NCBI GenBank assembly: GCA_015179125.1
Contig: WHVA01000057.1
Coordinates: 186,001 to 250,000 of the forward strand
Direction of reading: 5' to 3'
Length of the DNA stretch: 64,000 nucleotides
Origin: Gautieria morchelliformis
Taxonomy: Eukaryota > Basidiomycota > Agaricomycetes > Gomphales > Gomphaceae
Below, piece after piece: positions 12,223 through 23,503 of the stretch. The position numbers and the translations under genes were made by a program. Position 1 is the stretch's first letter; the number at the start of each line of letters is the position of its first letter. The notes under the pieces were generated by a model, which did no database searches, was not told where the DNA came from, and saw only the letters and a list, made by a program, of their open reading frames with translations.

Positions 12223-13613
12223 AATGGAGGGCTATCAGCTTGAGAGTGTGCTACGCAAGCACAACTAGTTGGAGTTGGGGCTCCGATCAGGGATCACGTG
12301 AGCCTACTCTGACGTATTTTTCACTACTGTCGAGGGCCGGATCTTTATTCGGCCTGGCTTGTAGCCGTGGTGCTATAGCCGTGGTGCTATTATGCGGTCT
12401 ACAGCTGGTCGTGTTCGTGTCTCTTCATTTTCCGGTGGCGCCCCTTCTGTCTTCACCGCCGGGCATGATCATCCCAAGGTTTCCTTGAGCTCTGAGTCCC
12501 CACTACATTCATGAAGCTAGGCGACGCCTCTGGTGACACCTGTGGGCTTGGGTGGGTATGAAGCATGAAACTGGGATCGCTGTGAGTATATACTTATACA
12601 CATTTTGGCGCTGAGTATGGTAGCTAAGTTACAGCCCTTCTGCATCTTCCATCTGTCGTGCTCCGAGTCGGTCTCCCGCTGTAACTGCGAATACCAGGTC
12701 TTATTGATGAGCGACGTAGTGTCAAAAACACTAAGTGGAAAGACTTCTCGTGTCTAAGGAAGCGTGGTGCAACGGCGCCACCGCTGTATTAGTGGAAGTT
12801 CCATGACCACTCATCAAGAAGCTGACTGACACCAGGTTTTACATTACGACTCCGAGCTTGCCCTTTTTCCGACTCGGACATCATATGTGCATCGCCGGAA
12901 TTCGTGATTTCGCGGCCTGTATGCTTATTGTATCTTATTCTTATTCGTTGACACTTTTCAGCCTATAGCATCTCCGCAGCGTGATGAGGAGACTTCGATT
13001 GGAGAAAAGCGGGTGTGACGCGCGTGACGTAATTCTTGCCGCAGGCCCCCGGCCACGCCTATGTGATGATGGTAAGCAATCTTTTGGCAGCTGCCATCGT
13101 TATCTCCATTACATCTGTCACAGAACCCAGTCTGAGTATGCAAACCCTTCTGACTTCAGTCTTCGAATGGCTGGTCCTAGCTCATGCACTGATTAAGAGC
13201 CTGACTGGGTTCCCAGGACGACATGTTGCAAATGCGCCATTGGACCTGTTCGGCTGCAGGGTTAGGTATGGAGCGACGCCATGGAACGGGGCTAGCTCAG
13301 AGACACCAATTTCATGTGTAAGGACCAGGTCCAGCCAACCTCGGGGAACGTGGTGTCTCCCGCATATCGCACATCTGATAAATGTCGCCTACGTGAAGCT
13401 ATGGAAGAACGTTTGCGCGTGGTACGCTCGACTTTTGCTCCAGGCACGGGGTAGGTCTCATCAGGTTTCCCATGTTTCAATCGAAGCACGGTTGATAATA
13501 TAGGGGAGTATTCGCGCTGCAAGGGGTCCTGCTTGCGTACATAATCGCGATGTGAGAATCAGGCAGTACAGCGACTAAAAGCGAGGCACTCGCACTCATT
13601 CCTTCTTCTCACC
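12223..13613. other. intergenic between LIS1 and G-alpha, divergent promoters
   Basis: LIS1 and the G-alpha gene point away from each other, so both promoters must lie here. A 155-codon open frame at 13036-13503 has no recognisable motif and is probably chance. No other gene is seen. Confidence 0.5.
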
Positions 13614-15900
13614 ATGCCTGGCGAATCGTCCATAAACAGCCCATTCCGCCGTGCCCCAGAACGCGACATGGACGACCCTCTCACCCTCGCCCTTGCCCCT
13701 CCACCTGGTGCGCCAGCCCTGTTACATGGTATATGCTTGTCTAAACTCTCACAGGAGAGACGCAGGAGCAAGCAGAGGCTCGTATTCGCGCAGAAAGGGC
13801 TGCCTTGAAGATCAGCGACGATATCGACCGCGAATTACGTCTCGAACTGCAAGCTGCCAGGAGGCACAAATGCGTAAAGGTCTTGCTACTGGGACAGAGC
13901 GAATCTGGTATGTAGACCGTTTCTTGGCCAAACTGTACACTGACATCGCTTACAAGGCAAGAGTACTGTGCTCAAAAGTTAGCATCCGGAACTCTGTGAA
14001 CGACCACTTGTTGATGATTATTCAGACTTCCAGCGTAGGTACGACCCGCTGGCTTTCGACCGCGAGCGTGCGGTGTGGCGCTTGGTGTGCCAACTCAATG
14101 TCGTTCGCTCCTTTGGAATCATCCTCGATGTTCTAAACCACGTCTTTGATGCCCAAGACCGGCACCAACAATCCGACCCGCTGACACCGCCCACATCACC
14201 CAGAGTGGACCCTGAGCATGATCGTACCGCAAATCCAGCAGCCACCGCCACATCGCAGAAAGGATCTAAGCTGACCCCCGAACACCGCCGCCTCACCATG
14301 CGCCTGGCTCCGCTTCGCCAGATCGAGCACGCACTTACCCGCCGCTTAAGATCGTGCTCATATGCTCCTATCACCCCACCGCATTCGCCTCTCAGTCGAT
14401 CTCGGTCGAACCAGGAGCTGTACCTCAGCGGGTATGCCTGGCAGCGTGTTCGGGAGCACCGGTCAGGTGCTGATCCATGTACCCAGGATGGAGACGAGGA
14501 CGAGGGGATGAATCGTGTGCTCTGTGCATGTCAAGATGATATGGTGACTCTATGGAATGACCCGTTTGTTCGAAAGCTCCTGAAGGTACAGCGCGTCGGT
14601 ATGGAGGAATTGAGTTCCTTGTAAGTGTGCCTGTTCCTCGTGATGTCATTTGTTGTTGAAACAGGCCGCAGTTTTCTGGACAGCCTAGCACGCATCGCTG
14701 TTCCCAACTATGAGCCCACGGATGGTGCGTTTCCTGCAGCTATCAAATTGGCATCTTCATATCATTCCGCAGATGATATCCTTCGAGCGCGAATCAAGAC
14801 ACTGGGCGTCACCGAGCACCGCTTCACTATCCGGCCGAGTGCGTAAATTTCTATTAGCGTCAAGCTATCTCACCGTCTACTATGCAGAGATCACGGAGAG
14901 AGAGGCCATTAGTACGGCTGATTTCCGGATATACGACGTTGGCGGTTCGGTGGGTCTTCAATTTCGTCATCAAAAATCAATTCAAATCAATTGCCAAATT
15001 CGATATAACATTCCATTGTCTATCCCTCACAACATTCTCTATTATTCACCACGTGCTAATATCATTCCCTTGATGTAGCGAAATCAGGTGCGTCAGATAA
15101 TCATGTTCATCAACTCATCTGACGCTGTAGTCTCCGTGTGCAGAGAGCGACGTGGATGCCATTTTTTGACGATGGTGCGTTATACTTCGCCTGTTTTATT
15201 CTTTCGAACGTGCTGGTAACTAATGTCGGCTTTGATATCGCAGTCAACGCCATAGTGTTTTTGGCTCCGATGAGCGCATTTGACCAGACGCTTGTTGAGG
15301 CACCTGAAGTCAATCGCTTGGTGGGTAATTGCACACCCTGAAATTCTTAATTCTTCTCATACGTGCGCCACGCTAACAGGAAGACACTTTTGGCCTGTGG
15401 AAGAGTATCTGCTCATCTAAGCTACTCGTCTCGGTTTCTCTTGTTCTTTTGCTCAACAAGCGCGATATACTGCAGCGCAAACTAGAGTCGGGTATACGAT
15501 TCGGACGCTATGTCAAGAGTTACACCGGGAAAAACCAGTGGGAGGCGGTCGCCAAGTGTGAGTCTGGCGTGTCGGCTGAGCTGGTGGACAGCACGCATAA
15601 TGACGTTGCGACTGCAGATTTGAGAACAAAGTTTAAGGCGGTGCAGCGAGAATTGTCGCCTGTCCGCCGGATGTTCTATGCACATGTCACATGCGCAACG
15701 GTGCGTGGTGAATTCGTCACAATTCTTTCACGCGTCTTTCTGTTTTATGCTTACGCTGGACGGTAGGATACGGGCCAGATGGCCATCATACTAGTAGCCA
15801 GTGCGTACGATTCTCTATCAGCCCCCTTCGCTGACTGATGTTTCTTGAAGTCGAAGACCTCGTATTGCGCAGAAACCTGGAGGAGGTTCACCTCCTGTAA
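13614..15900 (+). CDS. heterotrimeric G protein alpha subunit, long atypical form
   Basis: G-alpha subunits bind GTP and relay receptor signals at the plasma membrane. Fourteen exons (13614-13728, 13755-13907, 13957-13977, 14026-14620, 14672-14724, 14773-14838, 14888-14949, 15079-15087, 15144-15174, 15244-15320, 15380-15557, 15618-15700, 15767-15800, 15851-15900) give 508 residues, against about 353 usual. The P-loop is GQSESGKST, switch I RARIKTLGVTE, switch II DVGGSR, then NKRD and TCAT. About 150 extra residues lie in the helical domain, rich in Pro/Ser/Arg. Switch II has Ser where Gln is nearly invariant. There is no Gly2 for myristoylation (MPGES). Exon 8 is only 9 bases. All phases agree, so the gene looks intact. 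Similar divergent, long G-alphas are known in mushrooms. Confidence 0.93.
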
Positions 15901-16532
15901 CCTCCACAATCAGCTGCGCCCTAACAAGCGCAGCATTGCTATTGGCCCCTCATCTCTGCCGGAGTTGGTGTATGGCGCCCACGCCTCATACCCCACTCAT
16001 GGTTCACCGCTCGTCCCTAATACCACACACGAGAAGGTTATTATTACTTATAGGCCCCGTACTAACTGTATCTGTGTCGGAAATGCAGTATTCTTGCCAT
16101 TGTATTACATCCGGAGTGAGGTTTACTTAATTACCATTTATTGTTACTACTGTATTGGTCTATTCGAAGAGTTAGGTAGTTAATTGCCAAGGATTTTACA
16201 ACCTTGTTGAATTTCGAACTTGTTGAGCTCAACGTCCGGCCGGGTCACCTTGTGGGGAGTGGGGGCGCGTGGCATGCAGTATAAGAGGAAGACCTGATGA
16301 TAGTTTATAGTTGGGGACGTCAAGGTTACCTGCAACCATCATCGATTTTATATAGCTGAGCTGGAAACATCCCATGCCTACATGATCGAGCATGTACCCG
16401 CGGACCGCATCTCTCTGCTGATCATTCTTCCAATACATTTAGCACCAGGTCATCTCGTGGCGCAATGCAGAGAGTACTGCGCAATGTCCCAGGGATGCAA
16501 GATAAGCACCAGAATTCGGGACAGGTATGTTT
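15901..16532. other. intergenic between G-alpha and SEN54 (convergent 3' ends)
   Basis: The two flanking genes end towards each other here. I see no coding frame and no other structure. Confidence 0.5.
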
Positions 16533-18254
16533 TTAAATCATTGGCATTTCTTCGAATGCACCCATGCCAAACCGAAAGAAGCCAACGGTCCCACTGTCAA
16601 CAACCCCGATGACGATTGTCTTCTTACCACCCTTGAGAACAGCAAACGGATGTGGTTTGCGAACGGGCGTCCCTCTCTCACCGCATTTGACCACTTTGCG
16701 CCCGAAAAGCCATGGAAAGAGGCGACTTAACGTCGAGGAGGGAGGAGGCGAAGTCGAGTGACCAGGGCGAGGTGACTGGGGGTTTGACGGTGCCTTGGGA
16801 TGGCGTACACGAGGAATCGGGGGTCCGGTCTCAGGAAGGAAAGACCAAAGATAAGTCAGTTCATGGATGGAAGGTAAAGGTGTTGTTCGGGCGCTGGAGG
16901 AAAGTTTGGTTTAAAATAACTTATTCAGCAAGGTGAAGGAAAGAGATTTCTGAGATCTCACTTTACGACGACTAGTGAGTAATCTGGCGGCGGCGGCGCA
17001 CTCTTCCGGAACGGCGTATTGGGCTTATAGACATGATAAAATATCTCGTATGGCATGGGCGGCTCGATAGGCGCTGTGTCAGGGGAGGGGGCCTTTAGTG
17101 ACAAATGTGAGGAGTGGAGGGGAACTGTGTGCCCCGAGGGAATTATGCGCAGTGCCCTGTACACGGACGCTGGTTGGAATTAGGATCTGATTCTCAAGTA
17201 CGGAAGAGTCGCTCACAGTAACTGTGCGCGCAGCCAAGCCAACCGAAGTTGAGCGGCCGCCACCAGTTAATCGTTCCAAGCACCCAGCTTCGCAGTCGAG
17301 AGAATATATTCAAAAATGGATTGAAGATTCGAGCGAGTAAACGTGGTGGTGAAGGACGAGAAAGGATTGGGGAAGCAGGTACGGGGTAAAAAGTTGTAGG
17401 GGGTTTTGCACGAATGACATTGAATCCAAGACGTTTCAAGTAAGCATACGCCTTCGTTCAAGTAAACCCCACGCCAGCAACCTCGGGTCAGAAAGAATAC
17501 GGCGACTCACATGGTAGCGTTCTAAAGTCAGATCTTCTCTTCCTATCATCTCTACAAAAGCTTGCTGTACGCTCATCGGTGAACCACACATATCATGCTC
17601 CCCATCCGCCTTCTCCTCCACTTCAGCACTGCTACGGGATCGCGCGCTGGGTTCATTCTTCCAACAAAAGAGACTGCCTCGTTCAATGAGATACAGTGTC
17701 TCCTCAGGTAGGAGTTCGGTACGCCGGTGAGCTTTCTGAACGTTCCCATCTACCTTGGAACTTGCGGATGCTGTACGGGGAACAGAATGCCCCATACCAT
17801 TGAAGAGTACACCTCTCGCTTGCGTTACGTGTGCCCTAGACAAATCAGCATACCACACTGCATAACTCACAGACTTGCTGCACACACATCACAACTAAAT
17901 TGAGCAAGCATACTCATTTGAAACTGCACATACTTCGATATCCCTCGTTCTGCATCAAGAGCCCCAAACATCGCATCCCGAGCGCGGTTCAGGGAATGGG
18001 TCTGGAGATTGGTAGCACCGTTTGTCGCAGGCTCAAACTCCTTGTCGCCGCGTTTTGGAAGCGATGGTCTCGATGACGAAACAAATGACCTGCATGGAAT
18101 CAACGGTGGGAAGACATACGAGCAGCATGCATCGTAGTCACTTCAGCTTGGTCCAGTCGGGACCCTCGTCATCCTCTCCGGAGGTATCGCCACTTTCATC
18201 TTCTAGAGAAATTTTGGGTTGTGGAATAGAAGGTTGTCCGAGATTGTCGTCCAT
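16533..18254 (-). CDS. SEN54: tRNA-splicing endonuclease subunit Sen54
   Basis: Sen54 is a structural subunit of the four-protein endonuclease that cuts introns from pre-tRNAs. Six exons: 18254-18142, 18089-17934, 17877-17511, 17451-17223, 17169-16962, 16893-16533, giving 477 residues with consistent phases. The N-terminal domain includes SLPKRGDKEFEP and the stretch ETLYLIERGSLFCW. The LKRLGFNVIRAKPP segment follows. The C-terminal endonuclease-like half has VYRALRIIPSGH and YEIFYHVYKP. The last exon carries VNARTTPLPS and ends FRFGMGAFEEMPMI, a tail I recognise from other basidiomycete Sen54 proteins. Stopping at the in-frame TGA after VVVK at 16958 would lose this tail. That point is a splice donor instead. 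A tRNA gene with an intron lies just upstream. Confidence 0.9.
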
Positions 18255-18360
18255 ACTTAAAGTATACTTAGGATTAGATTTTGTCACGGTAGCCCGTTGT
18301 CAGATGAAAAAGGCAATTGCAACACAGTAACAAACAACGGAAAATTTAGTCGCAAAAAAA

Positions 18361-18444
18361 TGGCACGACCCGGGCTTGAACCGGGGACCTGCAGATATCC
18401 GGATAGGCTTCAGTCTGTCGCTCTCCCAGCTGAGCTATCGCGCC
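18361..18444 (-). tRNA. tRNA-Phe (anticodon GAA) with an 11-base intron
   Basis: The 84-base gene folds as a cloverleaf. The acceptor stem pairs GGCGCGA with TCGTGCC (one G-U), the discriminator is A, the D arm is GCTCAGCTGGGAGAGC and the T arm is CCCGG-TTCAAGC-CCGGG. The anticodon loop is CTGAAG, followed by an 11-base intron (CCTATCCGGAT) after position 37, the normal nuclear place. The anticodon stem has one A-C mismatch at its outer pair. Internal A and B box sequences (TAGCTCAGCTGG, GGTTCAAGCCC) are present for RNA polymerase III. Confidence 0.93.
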
Positions 18445-19835
18445 ATATAATTGAGGCGATTATCTTCCTATAAGATACCACTGTCTTATAAGCGCTTCCT
18501 CGGTAATGATCTTTGGCGTCACGAATGTATTCACACTAATGTATTCATTTATTCATTTCATAGATTTCCCGTCAAGCCTTGGCAGGGAATTGTGGCACAA
18601 TGGCACTGTGACTGTCAGCCGAGCGTAACTGCAAAATTATCTCAGATGCGTATCGACTGCCTATCGCAGATTATATAGAATCCAAAGTTCACCGTACAAA
18701 TTCCCGGGAGCCATAAGCTTTGTGTTAATTTGTATCATCGTTTGGTTCGATCCTCCTTGCGGGATGTCACAGAGCGGTCCGCCTTTCTACGCAAGCAAAC
18801 ACGGCGGGATTTTATCAATCGCTCCAGGACGAAGGGTAGTATACAAGATATACATCTCCCGCTCGGTTCCATTGCTGCCCAGAACGCCTTCTCGATTGGT
18901 TATTGGACGTGCATGACCGAACGACGTGAAGAGTCTATCAGCATCTATTGTCTTCATATACTAGTACTTATCGTCCCATAGCACTTTATAGTGTCGGATA
19001 TCAGCAACAGATGTGGTGATTTGAATTCGGCTCGAGTGCCACCATCATGATGCCATCAGATCATAGCCTCTGTCGCTCTCCCACGTGGAACCAGCTGTCT
19101 TATGTAAGCTGCGCTTGCCACATTCTTGCGTTCCTGGGCGAGGAGCGAGCTGAGGTCCATAGCCTCTCTGCAGTTCTCGGTGTGCAGGTTTGGTCAATCA
19201 TTTGTGCAACATCGATGGGATTAGACCCACTTATTTATCATGGAATCCACCAGGGAAATCCGAAATTGTCAGAACACAGTGGCACTTGCAGCAGAAAGTT
19301 CAAAGCAACTGCAGAAGTAACTCATACGGTGCTGTACGATCGGGTATTCGGAGATTCATATTTTTTGCCGGAGACCGAAGCCTGGCACCGACTCCGAGTC
19401 TCCCAGTCTAAGTAGCGATCTCGGCTCACATATCGTCAAGCAACCGCCCGGTTTCCAGGTCGTGCTGACTTGGTGTCTAATCGACATAGCACCTGGGAGC
19501 GCCTCAAAATGCATCAACTTGTATACCCTGGCGTCTATGTCCGCCTCTCCCCCCGTCCCCCGTCCCCCATCGCCGTTGGTTTATGTGCTCTAGAACAGCT
19601 AAACAAGCCTTCCACTCGTTAATAACACACGCTACACGCACATTTTGTGAGGAGTGGTCATCCCAGCGTGTCTCTCCAGCTCCAGATTATAACTGATTCA
19701 GTATTGTCACTTAGTGAGCTTTGCCAATTACATAAAACTTTCGACTTATTATTCTTCCACAGTACGCATCAGGTGGAATAATCGAAGCCACGCCGACACA
19801 GCCTTTCATTAACAAGCCTCACAAGCGACAATAAC
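18445..19835. other. intergenic, no gene seen
   Basis: Open frames of 60-120 codons (for example 19047-19415) have no motif, no signal peptide and no splice pattern that would make them convincing. Confidence 0.45.
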
Positions 19836-20987
19836 GTGGTATTACTGGTACCAATGCATCGGCCGAGACACGTGCGCCCGCGCATTGTCCCAGTCGGTGC
19901 CAGTACAACTTCTAGCTCCCAAAGGCCAAACTCAGTTGTTATTATATCGACCCATATTGTCATTTCGTTATCAAGTCGTACACAGCTTTCGATAGCTTCC
20001 ACCGTCTCCCCGGTATCACAGAATTCATTACAATCTTCCGCCACCCAGGTATCACCAAACCTACAGACTTCATCGACTTCGCCTGTTATCCAGATATCAT
20101 CCAGCACACAAAATCCATTCGCTGATTTGTCTGCCGCGCCAACTCCGCCGACTTCTTCGTCTATCCAGACATTATCCAACACAGAAACTTCATTGATTGA
20201 TCCTGTCATCTCGGTATTGTCTACCGCTCCGCCGACTTCCTCCATAATTCGTGTAGGTTCCTCAGTGGCCACGTCTCTCATCACCACACACACTTCAACC
20301 CCCACACCCTCAGCCTCCCAATCAACATACGATGATGATGATTCCACTGCTACATATATTATCCTCGGCACGATAGGTTTCGTGTTAACTGTTCTCATCA
20401 TCCTTACGTTCCTCCTCAAGAAATGTCGTAGACTGGTCACGTCTACAGAAATAGGCGCAGCCAAAGGGCGATGGGATATTTTCAGTCGTTTCTGCGGAGC
20501 ACGAACTACAACACCCTTCCATTTGTCCGAAACAGAAAGGGAAAGGGAAAGGGAAAGGAGTGCCCGACGAAATCCAATGCATGAGGACGAGAACGGAGTC
20601 ACGGAAAAACGTGTCTTCCCACCTTTTGGTAGACAACGATTGGTCGTCCCAGGTCCAGCTTTAGGCACGGCCCTTCATGAAAACCGAATTCAAGATCAGG
20701 TTATTTCCGATCAGCGATCCATAAACGTGAGTGTGTGCCAAGTGTTCTATGGTATTGAAACCTCCAACAGGTGCCCCGTCTACCAGGTTATTGAGAGCGA
20801 GGATTTCTTCTTTTCGTACAACGCCAGCGATGAGAACCTTGTCCGGGCGCGTGAAATTGACTGGGCATCGCAGCCCATAGAAGAAGCTCCGGGGGCAGGT
20901 GGGCAGCGTAGGGATTCTTCAGAAAATCCATTCGTTTCAGAGGACGATGATTCAATGCGAAGCACCAACAAGACATTAGTTAGTTAG
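19836..20987 (+). CDS. Ser/Thr-rich single-pass membrane protein
   Basis: The uninterrupted frame codes for 383 residues. Residues 20-165 are very rich in Ser, Thr and Pro, as expected of an O-glycosylated cell-surface stalk. A strong membrane segment (YIILGTIGFVLTVLIILTFLL, near residues 170-190) is followed by a Lys/Arg cluster, which predicts the C-terminus in the cytoplasm. The tail has an (ER)n run from a GGAAAG microsatellite near 20535 and acidic patches. This layout matches wall-sensor or mucin-like proteins common in mushrooms, but I cannot name a family. No clear signal peptide is seen from this start, so a further 5' exon is possible. Confidence 0.7.
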   Translation: MVLLVPMHRPRHVRPRIVPVGASTTSSSQRPNSVVIISTHIVISLSSRTQLSIASTVSPVSQNSLQSSATQVSPNLQTSSTSPVIQISSSTQNPFADLSAAPTPPTSSSIQTLSNTETSLIDPVISVLSTAPPTSSIIRVGSSVATSLITTHTSTPTPSASQSTYDDDDSTATYIILGTIGFVLTVLIILTFLLKKCRRLVTSTEIGAAKGRWDIFSRFCGARTTTPFHLSETERERERERSARRNPMHEDENGVTEKRVFPPFGRQRLVVPGPALGTALHENRIQDQVISDQRSINVSVCQVFYGIETSNRCPVYQVIESEDFFFSYNASDENLVRAREIDWASQPIEEAPGAGGQRRDSSENPFVSEDDDSMRSTNKTLVS

Positions 20988-21421
20988 ACAAATGGCGATA
21001 AGCAGGACTTTAGTATAGCCGTTCTTCGCAACTGTACGTGGAACATCCGGACGTTCAGATATATTAGTACAGAATTATTGCGGAAAACCAGCAGGGGCCT
21101 ACATTGATCAGATTATGAGCAGTGAGCACCCATATCTCCAACCATGCATGACTAATGAGCACAGACCTTGTGCCTCGTGAGCAATCACTACATGGTAAGC
21201 TTACTGTAAATCTACCGCTGTTCCATTGCTGTGGACACGGCCTTTGTTTGTCAAAATGGACGGATTCATGGAGTTCGTGGATTCGCATTAGATTTCACGA
21301 CGAACTCACCTCTAATTTATTAACGTGAAACGTGAAACACCCTGTTGACACCGCACATGACATTGCCGATTGGGGATTGGGCGGCCGGATCGATCTAGCT
21401 CCGCCACCGCATCGCACACGT

Positions 21422-21576
21422 CCTCCTGCAGTGTCCGGCCTTCCTGTTCCTCGGAAAGGGGAAAGACGGATGTCGTTGGGCTTGAAGTACTGGGTATGTC
21501 ATCATGCGTACCCAGTACTTCAAGCCCAACGACATCCGTCTTTTCCCTTTCCGAGGAACAGGAAGGCTGCAGGAGG
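21422..21576. repeat. long near-perfect inverted repeat (hairpin)
   Basis: The 59-base arms 21438-21496 and 21509-21567 are reverse complements with one mismatch, around a 12-base spacer. Beyond a 7-base bulge the arms continue for 9 more bases (CCTCCTGCA / TGCAGGAGG). Such a structure can come from a foldback element, a recent inverted duplication or an assembly fold-back. Confidence 0.85.
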
Positions 21577-23460
21577 ATCTGGCTTCACGGCTAGTGTCTT
21601 CCCGGGTCGGGTTTAAGCCCGGGCTGGGCCCTTGAAAGCCCGAGCCGAGCCGGGCCCAGCCCTTGGAAAGCCCGCTGCGAGGGCTGGGCTTGATATTTAG
21701 CAAGCATGGTGGTCGTGCAGTCACCGCATTGTTGAGGGATATCCCATAAGATTAGTTCATTCGTCAGACAACGGAGGCGGAGGGTGAGAATTACATGGAG
21801 AGCACGAAGACCAAGGTTACGACAGATAGCGCGAGGGGAAAGACATCCGCCCTCTCTATATCCGGCGCAGAGTGATTCAGGAGGGCGGTCACCTCCAACC
21901 GCACGCCTTGAAGAAATGAATCACTTGAAGTCCAATGGGACTCGAAGACTGGCTGAAGGCTAACCATAGACCGTGAATCCGACATAACCCACTGCTGAGA
22001 GGGCCATAATATGTTAGTCTGACGAGAAAGGACTGTGAGGTGAGCGGAGGCAAGAGGGAAGTGGTTGCATGGCGGATGCTATCTAGTAAGTATATATAAT
22101 GATCCGGCGAATTACCTCAGCTCCGGTTGCTTGCCAAGTGCAGACTAGTTATAGTTACTGCGTATATACATTTCAACACCCCGGAGAGTCGACCGTCGAC
22201 CCTGTAACCTTGACTTGAGGTACAAATTTACTTGCCAGCTAACCGATAATACTGGGTGACCAAGGTTCAAATTTGTCAAACCGTAAGACCAATTTTCAAA
22301 CGAGAGTCATAAGCCAGGCTCCTGGGTCAGCCAGCCGTTTAGACGGTGTTGATGTCCAAATTGGGCCAAATGTGATGCCGCGCGTAGATTCAGAGTGCGC
22401 GATGGGCCGAGGATCGGGCGGAGCTTTAATGTGCTTCCCTCCGGCTTAGGAAAAGGAATTTAGAATTTTAGGTCTACGGAAAGTCATCCACTTATGACTG
22501 CCGTGGCACCTCATTGCACCTCCCGTGGAGATCTGAGATCGGATGCAGTAGCCTGATGTACCTAAGTAGGGATAGCGTTCAGATGCTGATTGGGTTACTA
22601 GCTATATACGCATGGACAATGCCCGCACCACGCTGCACTAATCCCAGAACCTCTAGCCGTGGGTGCGAGCTTCTCCAGCTTCTCCATGGTAAATAGTCCT
22701 CCCACTCCTCATTTTATTTCAAAGTTCGCTGCCATCACTGCACCCGAATCGATACCAGAGCCTTGATCTCAACTCGGGGCAGCTCACCATAAGTAAGATG
22801 GGGCTCAGTGTAATCAGTGCCAGTCCTAGGGAAACATGTCATCTACGTGGACGAAGATAAGCGTCATGCAAGTATGTGGATGACTCGAGCCGCGGGGGAG
22901 TACGTGGGTGAGGTCTGGCGAAGCGCCAGCCTCGCCATCAGCTAGTTCTTCATCAAAGTCAGAATAGCCCACCGAATCCAAGGAAATCCTGACGAGCTCA
23001 CGCAAGAAGCTTCAAGAGCTGGATCGACACATGAGCACAAGCATAGCACCCAGGAAAAATTATCGTGGCGCCGATGGTATGACGCACGCCGCATCCTATG
23101 AGTCCGCTAAATATTTTCGCTGCAATTGCGGCACAAATATACAGGAACGCATAGTACATCCAATCCGGTGTCTTCCTCAAAATCTGGCGTGCATTGCCTA
23201 ATAGGGAATTAGGACCTGCGTTTTGGAGGCGACTCCTCGCACCGTAACGTGTAACGCTCATCCTAGCTTGCCATAACATTTCATGTCTGTGTCTCTTGTA
23301 CCAGGTCTCATTCGGTCCCACTCCCTCCCGGCGACACTAACCCGGCCTCGGTATTCCAGGAAGCCTCACGATCACTGAAGGTGAAAGGCAGCACGTTTGA
23401 AGCGATTGCGGATATTCTGGTATGCTTATTTGTTGTTTATCACAATCCATCGATAAGACC

Positions 23461-23503
23461 AACTTGAGAACACTGGGAACAGTGTTCTCAGTGTTCTCAA
23501 GTT
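23461..23503. repeat. compound inverted repeat
   Basis: AACTTGAGAACACT at 23461 and AGTGTTCTCAAGTT at 23490 are perfect 14-base arms. The spacer contains another AGTGTTCTC, so two alternative hairpins can form. Function unknown. Confidence 0.7.

Noticed and set aside
13036-13503. 155-codon open frame between LIS1 and G-alpha
   Set aside because: No motif, no splice context, and it fills the shared promoter space of two divergent genes.
16958-16960. In-frame TGA that would end SEN54 after VVVK
   Set aside because: It lies in a GTGAG splice donor; the next exon restores the known Sen54 C-terminus in phase.
19022-19036. GAATTCGGCTCGAG, similar to a cDNA cloning adaptor
   Set aside because: Two overlapping restriction-like motifs can arise by chance; the flanks are continuous with ordinary genomic sequence and no vector sequence is seen.
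22998-23321. 107-codon minus-strand frame with a hydrophobic middle
   Set aside because: One hydrophobic stretch alone, with no family resemblance and no neighbouring exons.
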